Translations under genes and position numbers: made by a program
In this document: piece by piece, positions 52,137-61,184 of the stretch
Position numbering within the stretch: position 1 is the stretch's first letter
Layout: each line of letters begins with the position of its first letter
From: Burkholderia sp. BCC1644
Lineage (GTDB): Bacteria; Pseudomonadota; Gammaproteobacteria; Burkholderiales; Burkholderiaceae
Length of the DNA: 64,000 bases
Reading direction: 5' to 3'
Assembly (NCBI RefSeq): GCF_902833225.1
Contig: NZ_CADFEI010000008.1
Location: forward strand, 186,001 to 250,000
Notes under the pieces: generated by a model
Told to the model about the DNA's origin: nothing
Database searches by the model: none
Seen by the model: only the letters and a program-made list of their open reading frames with translations

Positions 52137-53060
52137 ATGAAGCTCGCCCTGCCCGCCCGGATCCTGGGCCTCGCGTTCGCCGCCGCCCTCGTCGCGCCCG
52201 GCGCGCACGCCGACACGCCCGTCGTGGTGTCGTCGAAGATCGACACCGAAGGCAACCTGCTCGGCAACCTCATCGCGCAGGTGCTGAAGGCCCACGGCAT
52301 CCCCGTCACCGAAAAGATCGCACTCGGCACCACGCCGATCGTGCGCAAGGCGCTCACGAGCGGCGAGATCGACGTCTACCCCGAATACACGGGCAACGCC
52401 GCGTTCTTCTTCAACAAGGCCGACGATCCTCTGTGGAAGAACGCGAGCCAGGGCTACGACGCCGCGAAGAAACTCGACTACGCGGCGAACCATCTCGTGT
52501 GGCTCGCGCCGGCGCCCGCGAACAACACATGGGGCGTCGCGCTGCTCGCGCCCGTCGCGCAATCGCAGCACCTGAAGACCTTCTCCGATTTCGGCAAGTG
52601 GGTCGCCGGCGGCGGCAAGGTGAAACTCGCGGCATCGGCCGAATTCGTGAACAGCGCGTCCGCGCTGCCGTCGTTCGAGAAGGCGTACGGCTTCAAGCTG
52701 AAGCCCGAGCAGCTCGTCGTGCTGTCCGGCGGCGACACGGCCGCGACGATCAAGGCCGCCGCCAACCAGACCGACGGCGTGAATGCCGCGATGGTCTACG
52801 GCACCGACGGCGGCATCGCATCGAGCGGCCTCGCGGTGCTCGACGACGACAAGCACGTGCAGCCCGTCTACGCGCCGGCGCCCGTGATCCGCGAAGCCGT
52901 GCTGAAAGCGCACCCGCAGATCGCCGACTACCTGAAGCCGGTATTCGCGAGCCTCGACCTGAAGACGCTGCAGTCGTTGAACGCGCGCATCCAGATCAAC
53001 GGCGAGCCGGCCGCCGGCGTCGCGAAAAGCTACCTGAAAGCGAAGGGCTTCGTGAAATGA
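52137..53060 (+). CDS. YehZ/OsmF-type betaine-binding protein of ABC importer
   Basis: This 307-residue periplasmic protein has a Sec signal peptide (MKLALPARILGLAFAAALVAPGAHA) and an OpuAC-like ligand domain: VVVSSKIDTEGNLLGNLIAQ, ALTSGEIDVYPEYTGNAAFF, NAAMVYGTDGGIASSGLAVL. It binds glycine betaine or a related quaternary amine. It is the first gene of a tightly coupled four-gene set in the order yehZ-yehY-yehX-yehW of the E. coli osmoprotectant importer. Its stop overlaps the next start by four bases. The start ATG has TGGAG about 11 bases upstream. Confidence 0.9.
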   Translation: MKLALPARILGLAFAAALVAPGAHADTPVVVSSKIDTEGNLLGNLIAQVLKAHGIPVTEKIALGTTPIVRKALTSGEIDVYPEYTGNAAFFFNKADDPLWKNASQGYDAAKKLDYAANHLVWLAPAPANNTWGVALLAPVAQSQHLKTFSDFGKWVAGGGKVKLAASAEFVNSASALPSFEKAYGFKLKPEQLVVLSGGDTAATIKAAANQTDGVNAAMVYGTDGGIASSGLAVLDDDKHVQPVYAPAPVIREAVLKAHPQIADYLKPVFASLDLKTLQSLNARIQINGEPAAGVAKSYLKAKGFVK

Positions 53061-54235
53061 CGGGTCGCGCGGCGGCGTCCGCGCGGCGCGTCACGCTCGA
53101 CAAGGTCGGTATCCTGATCGGGGTACTGACGATCGTCGCCGTGTTCGGCCTCTCGTTCGCCGTGCTGCGGCCGAACCGGATCGCGGCCGGCACCGGGCTG
53201 TCGGTGTTCGCCGCGCTGCCGCCGATGCAGGGTGCCGCGCTCGCCACACTGTGGACCGCCGGCGCGCTGTGGGTGATGACGGCGAGCCGTCCCGCCTGGC
53301 GGCTCGCGGCCGGCTGCGCGGGGCTCGCGACGCTCGCGTATGCGATCGGCGCGGCCGCGACGCACGTCGTCGCGCCCGACGACATGCTCGCGCGCGTCTC
53401 GCCCGACGCAGGCGTCTGGCTGCTGCTGTTCGCATGGGCCGTGCTGATCGCCGACGCGCTCGCACGCCTCGCGTTCGGCCCGTGGCGGCGGCTCGTCGCA
53501 CTCGTCGTCGCGATAGCGGCGATTTCGGCGCCGCTCGCAAGCGGCTGGTGGGACAGCCTCTCGGTGATGCGCGAATACGCGGTGCGCAGCGACGATTTCT
53601 GGCGCGAGGCGATCCGTCACGTGTCGCTTGCAGGCGGCTCGGTGGCCGCCGCGCTCGTCGCGGGCTTGCCGCTCGGCATCGCGTGCGCGCGCGTCGCGGC
53701 CGTGCGCACCGTCGCGATGCCCGTGCTCAATGTCGTGCAAACGATCCCCAGCATCGCGATGTACGGGCTGATGATGGCGCCGCTCGGCCTGCTCGCCGCG
53801 CACGTGCCGCTCGCGGCCGCGCTCGGCATCCGCGGGATCGGCGTGGCGCCGGCCGTGCTCGCGCTGTTCCTGTATTCGCTGCTGCCGATCGCATCGAGTG
53901 TCGTGGTCGGGCTCGGGCAGGTGCCGCCGCACGTGACCGAAGCGGCGCGCGCGATGGGCATGACGCGTGCGCAGCGGCTGCTGCGTGTCGATCTCGTGCT
54001 CGCACTGCCGGTGATCCTGAGCGGCGTGCGCATCGTGCTCGTGCAGAACATCGGCCTGACCGCGGTCGCCGCGCTGATCGGCGGCGGCGGGTTCGGCACC
54101 TTCATCTTCCAGGGGATCGGGCAATCGGCCGCCGATCTCGTGCTGCTCGGCGCGATCCCGACGATCGCGCTCGCACTGGCGGCCGCCGTCGTGTTCGAAG
54201 CCGCGACGTCGCTCGCGAAGGGACGTGCAGGATGA
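53057..54235 (+). CDS. YehY-type importer permease (large)
   Basis: This 392-residue inner-membrane permease has an N-terminal section of four or five extra helices (about residues 1-165), followed by a typical ABC-importer transmembrane domain. EAARAMGMTRAQRLLRVDLV is the EAA loop that contacts the ATPase. VLNVVQTIPSIAMYGLMMAP and QNIGLTAVAALIGGGGFGTF are characteristic of OpuAB/YehY. Extra N-terminal helices are usual for YehY. ATGA overlaps join it to both neighbours, so translation is coupled. Confidence 0.9.
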   Translation: MTGRAAASARRVTLDKVGILIGVLTIVAVFGLSFAVLRPNRIAAGTGLSVFAALPPMQGAALATLWTAGALWVMTASRPAWRLAAGCAGLATLAYAIGAAATHVVAPDDMLARVSPDAGVWLLLFAWAVLIADALARLAFGPWRRLVALVVAIAAISAPLASGWWDSLSVMREYAVRSDDFWREAIRHVSLAGGSVAAALVAGLPLGIACARVAAVRTVAMPVLNVVQTIPSIAMYGLMMAPLGLLAAHVPLAAALGIRGIGVAPAVLALFLYSLLPIASSVVVGLGQVPPHVTEAARAMGMTRAQRLLRVDLVLALPVILSGVRIVLVQNIGLTAVAALIGGGGFGTFIFQGIGQSAADLVLLGAIPTIALALAAAVVFEAATSLAKGRAG

Positions 54236-55179
54236 TCGAGATCGAACACGCCGGCAAACGCTTCGGCGATGTCATCGCCGTCGACGACGTGTCGCTGACG
54301 ATGCAGCGCGGCACGATCACCGCGCTCGTCGGCGCATCGGGCAGCGGCAAGTCGACGCTCCTGCGCATGATCAACCGGCTGATCGCGCCGACCAGCGGCA
54401 CGATCCGCATCGACGGCGTCGATACGGCGACCGTCGCACCCGAGCAGCTGCGGCGCGGCATCGGCTATGCGATCCAGGGGCACGGGCTGTTCCCGCACTG
54501 GAGCGTCGCGCGCAACATCGCGACCGTGCCGCGCCTGCTCGGCTGGCCGTCCGATCGCATCGACGCGCGCGTGAACGAACTGCTCGACCTGTTCCATCTC
54601 GCGCCGGCCGAGTTCGCGGACAAGCTGCCGCACGAACTGTCGGGCGGCCAGCAGCAGCGTGTCGGCGTCGCGCGTGCACTCGCGGCCGAGCCCGCGATGC
54701 TGCTGATGGACGAACCGTTCGGCGCGCTCGACCCGATCATTCGCGGCAAGGCGCAGGACGACCTGTTCGCACTGCAGCGCCGCCTCGGCATCACGGTCGT
54801 GATCGTCACGCACGACATCGAGGAAGCGCTGAAGCTCGGCGACACGATCGCGGTGATGGACAACGGCAAGCTGCTGCAGGTCGCGCCGCCGGCCGAGATT
54901 CTCGGCAAGCCGGCCGCCGGCGTCGTCGAACAACTCGTCGCGGGCGTCGACCGGCCGCTGCGCCTGCTTGCGCTCACGCCGATCGATACGGTGGCCGAAC
55001 CCGGCCATGCCGACGGCGAACCGATCGCCGCGACGCGCACGCTGCGCGATGCGGTGTCCGAATTACTGTGGCGCGGTGTCGATGCATTGCCCGTCGACGA
55101 CGGCGACGCGCGCAACAAGCACGGCGCGCGCCGCATCACGCTCGACGCGATCCGCGCGCACGCGAGGCAGCCCGCATGA
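54232..55179 (+). CDS. YehX-type importer ATP-binding subunit
   Basis: This 315-residue ATPase has Walker A GASGSGKSTL, Q-loop YAIQGHGLFPHWSV, signature ELSGGQQQRVGVA, Walker B MLLMDEPFGALDP and H-loop IVTHDIEEALK. The last 70 residues (VDRPLRLLALTPIDTVAEPG) form an extra domain weaker than the CBS pairs of ProV/OpuA. It energises YehY and YehW. ATGA overlaps lie at both ends. Confidence 0.92.
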   Translation: MIEIEHAGKRFGDVIAVDDVSLTMQRGTITALVGASGSGKSTLLRMINRLIAPTSGTIRIDGVDTATVAPEQLRRGIGYAIQGHGLFPHWSVARNIATVPRLLGWPSDRIDARVNELLDLFHLAPAEFADKLPHELSGGQQQRVGVARALAAEPAMLLMDEPFGALDPIIRGKAQDDLFALQRRLGITVVIVTHDIEEALKLGDTIAVMDNGKLLQVAPPAEILGKPAAGVVEQLVAGVDRPLRLLALTPIDTVAEPGHADGEPIAATRTLRDAVSELLWRGVDALPVDDGDARNKHGARRITLDAIRAHARQPA

Positions 55180-55943
55180 CGGCGCCGGGCAGCATGCGGC
55201 CGACGCGTTCGGCGCTTCCCGCGTACGTCGCCCGCGCGGCCGCGCTCGCGCTGCTGCTCGTGCTGCTGTTGCGCCCCGCGTGGTTGCAGGGTGTGTTCGC
55301 GCCGTTCGCGGACAACGGTGCACCCGTGATCTACGATCGCGCGAGCCTGCTCGATCTCACGCTCGCGCACCTCGGCACGGTGGCGCTGTCGAGCCTGATC
55401 GGCACGATCGTCGCGGTCGCGGCCGGGATCTTCGTCACGCGGCCGGCCGGCGCGGATTTCCTGCCGGTCGCGCGCAGCGTCGTCGATATCGGCCAGACCT
55501 TCCCGCCGGTCGCGGTGCTCGCGCTGGCCGTGCCGGCCGTCGGCTTCGGCTTGAAGCCGGTGCTGATCGCGCTCGTGCTGTACGGGCTCCTGCCGATTTT
55601 CGAGAGCACGATCGCAGGGCTCGAAGACGTGCCGCGCGACGTCGTCGATGCCGCGCGCGGGATGGGGATGAGCGGCTGGCAGCAACTGGTGTCGGTCGAG
55701 CTGCCGCTCGCGTTTCCGGTGATCGTCAACGGCATCCGGCTCGCGGTCGTGATCAATCTCGGCACCGCGACGATCGGCTCGACAGTCGCCGCGCGCGGGC
55801 TCGGCGACGTGATCATCGCGGGCCTGCAGACGTCGAACACCGCGTTCGTGCTGCAGGGCGGCGTGATCGTCGGGCTGCTCGCGGTGCTCGTCAGCGATGC
55901 GATCGGCGCGATTGCGCGGATGGCGACCGCGCGGCGCGCGTAA
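55176..55943 (+). CDS. YehW-type importer permease (small)
   Basis: This 255-residue permease has about six helices: ALALLLVLLLRPAWLQGVF at the start, TVALSSLIGTIVAVAAGIFV, and the EAA loop DAARGMGMSGWQQLVSVELP, then LGTATIGSTVAARGLGDVII. It pairs with the larger YehY-type permease. It is the last gene of the operon. Transport of betaine or choline-type osmoprotectants is inferred from the gene order. Confidence 0.9.
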   Translation: MTAPGSMRPTRSALPAYVARAAALALLLVLLLRPAWLQGVFAPFADNGAPVIYDRASLLDLTLAHLGTVALSSLIGTIVAVAAGIFVTRPAGADFLPVARSVVDIGQTFPPVAVLALAVPAVGFGLKPVLIALVLYGLLPIFESTIAGLEDVPRDVVDAARGMGMSGWQQLVSVELPLAFPVIVNGIRLAVVINLGTATIGSTVAARGLGDVIIAGLQTSNTAFVLQGGVIVGLLAVLVSDAIGAIARMATARRA

Positions 55944-56162
55944 GGTTTGCGGCGCAGCACACCTTGCGCGCGTGTTAAATAACGTCAGCGCGAGATTGAG
56001 CGGCGTTTATCCGGACTACGATGCGTGTCCGCGCAACGATCGCCCCACCGCATCGCTGCGCGCCGAAACAAGCCTACATGCTGCTTTCATTCGAGCCGAC
56101 GTTCGACAACCCGCTTTGATTGGCCGATATACTATGTGCCTCCCATTTCCCCGCACTTCACC

Positions 56163-56834
56163 ATGCGACGGTTTCTCTCGCTGATCGTGCTTTCGCTCGG
56201 CATCGCGCATCAGGCATCGGCGCAGCAAGCGCCCGCGCTGCCTGCATCCGCGCCCGACGCACCGGCATCGGCGCCGTCCGTCGCCTCCGCGCCGCTCGCG
56301 AACGCCAACGATCAGCCGAACGAAGAAAACCGCCGCATCACGACCTACCTGACGAAGAAATTCGGCGTCGCGAAGGAACGGGCCGCGAAGCTCGCTGACA
56401 TCGTGAGCGTCACTGCGACGAAATATTCGCTTCCTCCCGCACTCGTTTACGCCATCATCTCGATCGAATCGCGCTTCCAGGAAAAGGCGCGCGGCCAGCA
56501 TGGCGCGACCGGGCTGATGCAGGTCGTGCCGGCCGCACACCGCGGCCTGCTGCGCAACGTGAAGGATCTGACCGAGCCAAACGCGAACGTCGAAGCCGGT
56601 TCCGCGATCCTGTCGGGCTACGTGAAGGCGGCCGGCGGCAACGTGCAGGCCGGGCTGAAGAGCTATGGCGGTTCGAACGCGTATGCGGCAAAAGTGTTGC
56701 AGCGGGTCGATTCGTTCCGGTTCGTGCTCGAACCCGACGACGACGCGAAAGCCGCCAAAGCGCCGGGCGACACGAAGGGCCGCCTGATACCGGTCAGCGA
56801 TACGTCGAGCCCGGCGTCGGCCCGCGGCAACTAA
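56163..56834 (+). CDS. SLT-type lytic transglycosylase
   Basis: This 223-residue protein has a signal peptide (to about residue 21), then an Ala/Pro/Ser linker, then the SLT domain. Catalytic Glu stands in YAIISIESRFQEKARGQHGA, followed by TGLMQVVPAAHRGLL, NANVEAGSAILSGYVKAAGG and LKSYGGSNAYAAKVLQ. It cleaves the glycan strand of peptidoglycan with anhydro-muramyl ends. The ribosome-binding site is weak; the next ORF on this strand is 21 bases later. Confidence 0.9.
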   Translation: MRRFLSLIVLSLGIAHQASAQQAPALPASAPDAPASAPSVASAPLANANDQPNEENRRITTYLTKKFGVAKERAAKLADIVSVTATKYSLPPALVYAIISIESRFQEKARGQHGATGLMQVVPAAHRGLLRNVKDLTEPNANVEAGSAILSGYVKAAGGNVQAGLKSYGGSNAYAAKVLQRVDSFRFVLEPDDDAKAAKAPGDTKGRLIPVSDTSSPASARGN

Positions 56835-56855
56835 GTCTCCCTTCGTCCGACACGC

Positions 56856-57254
56856 ATGCGCCACGCCCCACGCTTGCTTGCCGTCGCCGCGCTGGCTATC
56901 GGTCATACCCCAGCGTTCGCCGCCGTCGATTGCGAAAAGCACGCCCTGACGATGAACGACGTGCGAACCTGCGTACTCGGCCAGAACAATCAGGCCGTCG
57001 AGCGCGCTTACCGTTCGCTCGAGCGCAAGCTCAAACTGCGCAACCCCGACACGGCCAGCGCGCTCGCGAAGTCGCAGACCAGCTGGGCCCGCTTCGCCGG
57101 CGACACCTGCGACTACGTAAAAGCCGCCAATCCCGAGCAGATGATCCCGGACGACGCGTGGATGAACTGCTGGGTCGACTTCAGCCAGGCGCGCGTGCGC
57201 ATCCTGAAGAAATGGGAAGCGCAAGCGGACGCGCCGCCACCGGCGCAACCGTGA
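56856..57254 (+). CDS. LprI / DUF1311-family periplasmic protein
   Basis: This 132-residue protein has a signal peptide (MRHAPRLLAVAALAIGHTPAFA) and a mature domain with four Cys: VDCEKHALTMNDVRTCVLGQ, GDTCDYVKAANP and WMNCWVDFSQ. The pattern CxxxxxxxxxxxxC and WxxFxGDTC fits the LprI/DUF1311 family, whose Mycobacterium member inhibits lysozyme. Next to a lytic transglycosylase, a role in restraining muramidase activity is a reasonable guess. The end is rich in Pro (APPPAQP). Confidence 0.85.
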   Translation: MRHAPRLLAVAALAIGHTPAFAAVDCEKHALTMNDVRTCVLGQNNQAVERAYRSLERKLKLRNPDTASALAKSQTSWARFAGDTCDYVKAANPEQMIPDDAWMNCWVDFSQARVRILKKWEAQADAPPPAQP

Positions 57255-57272
57255 CCGTCGGACGAAAACCCC

Positions 57273-58148
57273 TCACGCCTGCGCGAAATGCGCGCGCAGA
57301 TACTCGATGAAAACCTGCGTTTTCGCGGGCAGCAAACGCGTTTCGGTCATCGCGAAGATGGGCACGAGCGCGCCCTCCCATTCAGGCAGCACGCGCCGCA
57401 GCCGGCCGGCGGCGACATCGTCGGCCACCACGGCCTCCGGCAGCTGGATGATCCCCGCATCATGCACGGCCAGTTGCCGGTTCATGCCCACGCTGTTCAC
57501 GACGAACCGCCCGCCCACCGCCACGTCGACCGCCTGCTCGCCGCGACGCAGCGTCCAAGCGGTGAGGCGCTGCACGCTCATGCACTGGTGCTGCGCCAGG
57601 TCGCCCGGTTCGAGCGGCTCGCCCGCGCGTTCGAGATAACGCGGCGACGCATACAGGTAGTTGCGGAACGTCGCGAGCCGCCGCGCGACGAGCTGCGAAT
57701 CCGCCGATTCGCCGATCCGGATCGCGACGTCGAACGGCTCGCTCACGAGGTCGACGCGCCGTGACGTCAGCTCGAAATCAAAGGTCAGCTTCGGGTAGCA
57801 GTTCGCGAATTCGACGATCAGCGGCGTCAGGTAGATCACCGCGAAATCGACCGGAAACGACGCGCGCAGCACGCCCGCCGGTTCGGCCAGCAGCCCGCCG
57901 AGCTGCTCGTGCGCGAGCCGCGCCTCGTCGACGATGCGCTTGCATCGCTCGAAATACAGCTGCCCGGCTTCCGTCAGCTCGATACGGCGCGTCGTGCGGT
58001 GCAGCAGCCGCAAGCCGATCGCCTTTTCCAGCGCGCCGATCCGCCGCGACAGCGTCGAGTTCGGCATCCCCAGCGTGTCGGCCGCGCTGCGAAAACCCTT
58101 CGCCTTCACGACCTCCACGAACAGCGCCATGTCGTTCAACAGTTCCAT
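57273..58148 (-). CDS. LysR-family regulator, divergent from Old Yellow Enzyme
   Basis: This 291-residue LTTR has the HTH at about residues 17-40 (AKGFRSAADTLGMPNSTLSR), then ALEKAIGLRLLHRTTRRIEL. The effector domain contains FDVAIRIGESADSQLVARRL and GIIQLPEAVVADDVAAGRL, typical of the AaeR/DmlR group. GGAG eight bases before the ATG confirms the start. It is divergent from the flavin reductase gene with 170 bases between, so it probably controls it. Confidence 0.92.
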   Translation of the reverse strand: MELLNDMALFVEVVKAKGFRSAADTLGMPNSTLSRRIGALEKAIGLRLLHRTTRRIELTEAGQLYFERCKRIVDEARLAHEQLGGLLAEPAGVLRASFPVDFAVIYLTPLIVEFANCYPKLTFDFELTSRRVDLVSEPFDVAIRIGESADSQLVARRLATFRNYLYASPRYLERAGEPLEPGDLAQHQCMSVQRLTAWTLRRGEQAVDVAVGGRFVVNSVGMNRQLAVHDAGIIQLPEAVVADDVAAGRLRRVLPEWEGALVPIFAMTETRLLPAKTQVFIEYLRAHFAQA

Positions 58149-58318
58149 ATCGATTGCTCCGCCAACGGATCAATGTTCTCCATGACACCCACTTTATCTC
58201 GAAAAAGGAGCAATGGATGATGCGGGTATGGCGTCACGGCCGGCGCGACCCGCGCGACCCTCGCCCGATACGGCACCGCCCCGGTGCCGTCACCTGAACT
58301 TCGATGAGGAAATACGCG

Positions 58319-59431
58319 ATGAAACAGCTTTTCGTTCCCGCTCAAGCCGGCCAGGAAGCGCCGCGACTGTTCGCCCCGGTGCGCGTCGGCCGCTACGACC
58401 TGCAGAACCGCCTGGTCATGGCGCCGATGACGCGCAGCCGCGCCGCACTCGACGGCACGCCCGGCGCATTGGCCGCCGAGTACTACGCGCAGCGCGCGGA
58501 CCTCGGCCTGATCGTCAGCGAAGGCACGCAGCCGTCGGACGACGGCCAGGGCTACCTGATGACGCCCGGCATCTACACCGATGCGCACGTCGCCGGCTGG
58601 AAGGCGGTCAGCGAGCGCGTGCACGCACGCGGCAGCCGCCTGTTCATCCAGTTGATGCACGTGGGGCGCATGTCGCACCCCGACAATACGCCGCATCATC
58701 GCCAGGGCGTCGCGCCTTCCGCGATCGCGCCGGGCGTGCCGATGTTCACGATGAAAGGGATGCAGGAGATTCCGGCGCCGCGCGCGCTGACGACGGACGA
58801 AGTGCGCGACACCGTGAACGACTTCCGCATCGCCGCGCGCCGCGCGATCGAGGCCGGCGCCGACGGCGTCGAGATCCACGGTGCGAACGGGTATCTGGTC
58901 CAGCAGTTCTTCGCGCCGAACGCCAACACGCGCACCGACGCGTACGGCGGCTCGATCGAGAACCGCGCGCGCTTCGCGATCGAGGTGGCCGAGGCGATCG
59001 CCGACGAGATCGGCGCGGATCGCACGGCGATCCGGCTGTCGCCCGGCACCACGCTGTGGGGCATCGACGAAGGTCCGGAAAGCGCCGACCTGTATCGCTA
59101 CCTGGCCGCGCAGCTCGACCGCCTTGGCCTCGCCTACCTGCACGTGATGCACGTGGGCGACGAGCCGCTCATCGCGGACCTGCGCACACGCTGGAACGGC
59201 ACGCTGATCGTGAACCGGCCGGGCCGCACGCGCGATGCGATCGGCACGGATGTCGCGACGGGCCTCGCCGATCTCGAGGCGTACGGCCAGATGGTGCTCG
59301 CTAATCCGGATTTCGTGACGCGCCTGAAGACGGGCGCGCCGATGAACGACGCGCAGCGCGATACGTTCTTCGGCGGCGATGCGCGCGGGTATGTGGATTA
59401 TCCGGCGCTGGATGGGGCGGCTGCGGCCTGA
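58319..59431 (+). CDS. Old Yellow Enzyme-type NADH:flavin oxidoreductase (NemA-like)
   Basis: This 370-residue FMN-dependent TIM-barrel enzyme has the OYE N-terminus RLFAPVRVGRYDLQNRLVMA then PMTRSRA, the catalytic pair in QLMHVGRMSHP and VEIHGANGYLVQQFFAPNAN, plus RTDAYGGSIENRARF. It reduces the C=C bond of alpha,beta-unsaturated carbonyls, N-ethylmaleimide and nitrate esters. The ATG at 58319 has GAGGA eight bases upstream; the ATG at 58304 lies inside that region. The divergent LysR regulator probably senses electrophiles. Confidence 0.93.
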   Translation: MKQLFVPAQAGQEAPRLFAPVRVGRYDLQNRLVMAPMTRSRAALDGTPGALAAEYYAQRADLGLIVSEGTQPSDDGQGYLMTPGIYTDAHVAGWKAVSERVHARGSRLFIQLMHVGRMSHPDNTPHHRQGVAPSAIAPGVPMFTMKGMQEIPAPRALTTDEVRDTVNDFRIAARRAIEAGADGVEIHGANGYLVQQFFAPNANTRTDAYGGSIENRARFAIEVAEAIADEIGADRTAIRLSPGTTLWGIDEGPESADLYRYLAAQLDRLGLAYLHVMHVGDEPLIADLRTRWNGTLIVNRPGRTRDAIGTDVATGLADLEAYGQMVLANPDFVTRLKTGAPMNDAQRDTFFGGDARGYVDYPALDGAAAA

Positions 59432-59450
59432 CGCATCCGCATAGGGTAGT

Positions 59451-59482
59451 CGCTGCGACGCGCTGAATCGGCCATCGCAGCG
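59451..59482. terminator. Weak hairpin between convergent genes
   Basis: CGCTGCGA and TCGCAGCG pair across a 16-base loop between the flavin reductase and the convergent hipA gene. There is no T-tract. It may act as a shared 3' end. Confidence 0.3.
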
Positions 59483-59503
59483 TCGCCCGTTAATCGCCCG
59501 ATA

Positions 59504-60856
59504 TCAAAGAAGATCGACGTCTACCTTGGAAATCATGGGCGCAATACGCAACGTACGGTCGGCCTGGGCACACACGTACTCCGAAATATTGCGCACCCAT
59601 GCACGCTCCTCGCCTGCATACACCGCTGACTCCGCCAACTCGGGAGCCAGCTTCCTCGCCAGCGTCGCCATCTTTGTCAATTCACGTGCGACGAACGACG
59701 GCCGGATTTGCGCGCGATGCGCAAAATCCGCCATGGCAAAAGCGGTCAGTTCCTCCGTTCGGAAAACATCCCCGAAGGCCATCGCCATGTCCTGGACATA
59801 CGCGTCACCGTACACGTTGACGCAAACCAGATCGTAGAGCGGCGCTGGATCCAGACCGCCGCTGCTGACGAAAAACGAAATATTCTTGCCGTGCGCATCG
59901 CTGTTGCCGATCAGCAATTGCAGCAGCGCCCAGCGAAGCATTGCCGAGCGGGCAACCAACGGATTCTCGAAACTCGGTGTCAACGAAAACAACTTCTCGA
60001 AGCTCACGCCTTCGCGAACGTTACGCACGTCCGCATTGTTGCCGAGATTGCGTTCGTACTTGAGCGTCGCCGGCAAATCCAGCGCCTGACATCCGTCGAT
60101 GATATGGAGACGCCGCACCGCGCGGACGCGTTGCGGATCGTCCGGTTCGGTCGTCACGATCCGGTCGAATCGTTCGAAGAGCAGAATGGGTTCCGGGATG
60201 CGCCGAATCTCGACATGTGCCACCGGCAATCCCATTTGGGCGGCCAGTGTCATACAGAAATGCTCGTTGGCGACCATGAACGGAGCATGCGGGTTTTGGG
60301 ACTCGGGCTTCAGGATATGCGTGCTGCTGAGCGCTCCCTCGACGAACGCGAATTGCTCGCCCTCGACCAGTATCTGCAGCTTGTCCTGGTGGCCTGCAAT
60401 CGACAGCCGGACCTGATCGTCCCAGACGGGAAACGGAATCGCATCACGCTTGCGAATGCGATCGGTCAACTCTTCCGCGGATATCACGCGCCGCACGGAT
60501 TCGAGGGCCTCCGGCGCCTGTGCATCGGCATCGTCGTCCGGGAAGAAACTCAACGCACCGACAGGCTCCTTCCCGAGCATTCGGATCAAACCGAACACAT
60601 TGTCCTTCGATATCCGATACATCGCCGCGGCCACTTCGAGCGCGCGGCCCTCGGGCAGCAGGTTGCCGATGAAGCGCTGGACCGCGCCGGCAGGTAGCGG
60701 GCCGCCGTCGAGCGGAATGCACGGCGACAACGCAAACGCGTCGGCGCGCGCCTGCCACGCCGGATCGTACGAAAAGCCGTAATCGTCCCGGCGGGCATCG
60801 TAAGTCAACTGACCGACAGGCGAGGCGTTGGTCGAAATGCCCAGGCGATGAACCAT
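59504..60856 (-). CDS. hipA: HipA-family kinase toxin (module 2)
   Basis: This 450-residue HipA has its N-terminal domain at about residues 1-120 (LPAGAVQRFIGNLLPEGRAL), then the kinase: ATP-binding loop LSIAGHQDKLQIL, catalytic loop LIGNSDAHGKNIS with Asp320, metal-binding APLYDLVCV. It is closer to canonical HipA than the first module and shows an intact kinase core. The ATG at 60856 overlaps the hipB stop by one base (TGATG), the common coupled arrangement. Transcription is from right to left under the four-operator region. Target not known; GltX is the family precedent. Confidence 0.92.
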   Translation of the reverse strand: MVHRLGISTNASPVGQLTYDARRDDYGFSYDPAWQARADAFALSPCIPLDGGPLPAGAVQRFIGNLLPEGRALEVAAAMYRISKDNVFGLIRMLGKEPVGALSFFPDDDADAQAPEALESVRRVISAEELTDRIRKRDAIPFPVWDDQVRLSIAGHQDKLQILVEGEQFAFVEGALSSTHILKPESQNPHAPFMVANEHFCMTLAAQMGLPVAHVEIRRIPEPILLFERFDRIVTTEPDDPQRVRAVRRLHIIDGCQALDLPATLKYERNLGNNADVRNVREGVSFEKLFSLTPSFENPLVARSAMLRWALLQLLIGNSDAHGKNISFFVSSGGLDPAPLYDLVCVNVYGDAYVQDMAMAFGDVFRTEELTAFAMADFAHRAQIRPSFVARELTKMATLARKLAPELAESAVYAGEERAWVRNISEYVCAQADRTLRIAPMISKVDVDLL

Positions 60857-61182
60857 CAGACGCCCTCCCCCGGCTCCGCCGACACGGCCTGCGCCGCCAT
60901 GTGCTCGTGCAACGCCTTACGGGCCACCGGCACTTCGCGTTTCGGTACGACGAGCAGATTGAGACCGAAGCCGTCGAGCACCTTGAACAATTTGTCGAGG
61001 CTCACCGCCCGGCCGTTTTCCAGCCGCGACAGCACGTCTTTGGAGACACCGAGCATATCGGCCGCGTCGTCGATGCGCATTCGGCTCTGCGCCCGCCGAT
61101 TGCGGACGAGCGCTCCCAGCGTTGCCAGATCCAGTGCAAGCGGGTCAGGAGTCGCGATCGGATGCGGTAAGGTGCGGGCCAT
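60856..61182 (-). CDS. hipB: HipB-type XRE antitoxin (module 2)
   Basis: This 108-residue protein has an XRE HTH at about residues 33-65 (RMRIDDAADMLGVSKDVLSR, then LENGRAVSLDKLFKVLDGFG). The N-terminal 30 residues form an extra helix (LALDLATLGALVRNRRAQ), and the C-terminal tail is flexible (VSAEPGEGV). It should bind the TTC-N11-GAA-like operators upstream and neutralise HipA. The first operator begins three bases before its ATG, so binding would also cover the ribosome-binding region. Confidence 0.88.
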   Translation of the reverse strand: MARTLPHPIATPDPLALDLATLGALVRNRRAQSRMRIDDAADMLGVSKDVLSRLENGRAVSLDKLFKVLDGFGLNLLVVPKREVPVARKALHEHMAAQAVSAEPGEGV

Positions 61183-61184
61183 AA

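Noticed and set aside
55944..56162. Possible promoter TATACT before the lytic transglycosylase gene
   Set aside because: No -35 hexamer lies at a normal distance (best candidates are 19-20 bases away), so it was not called.
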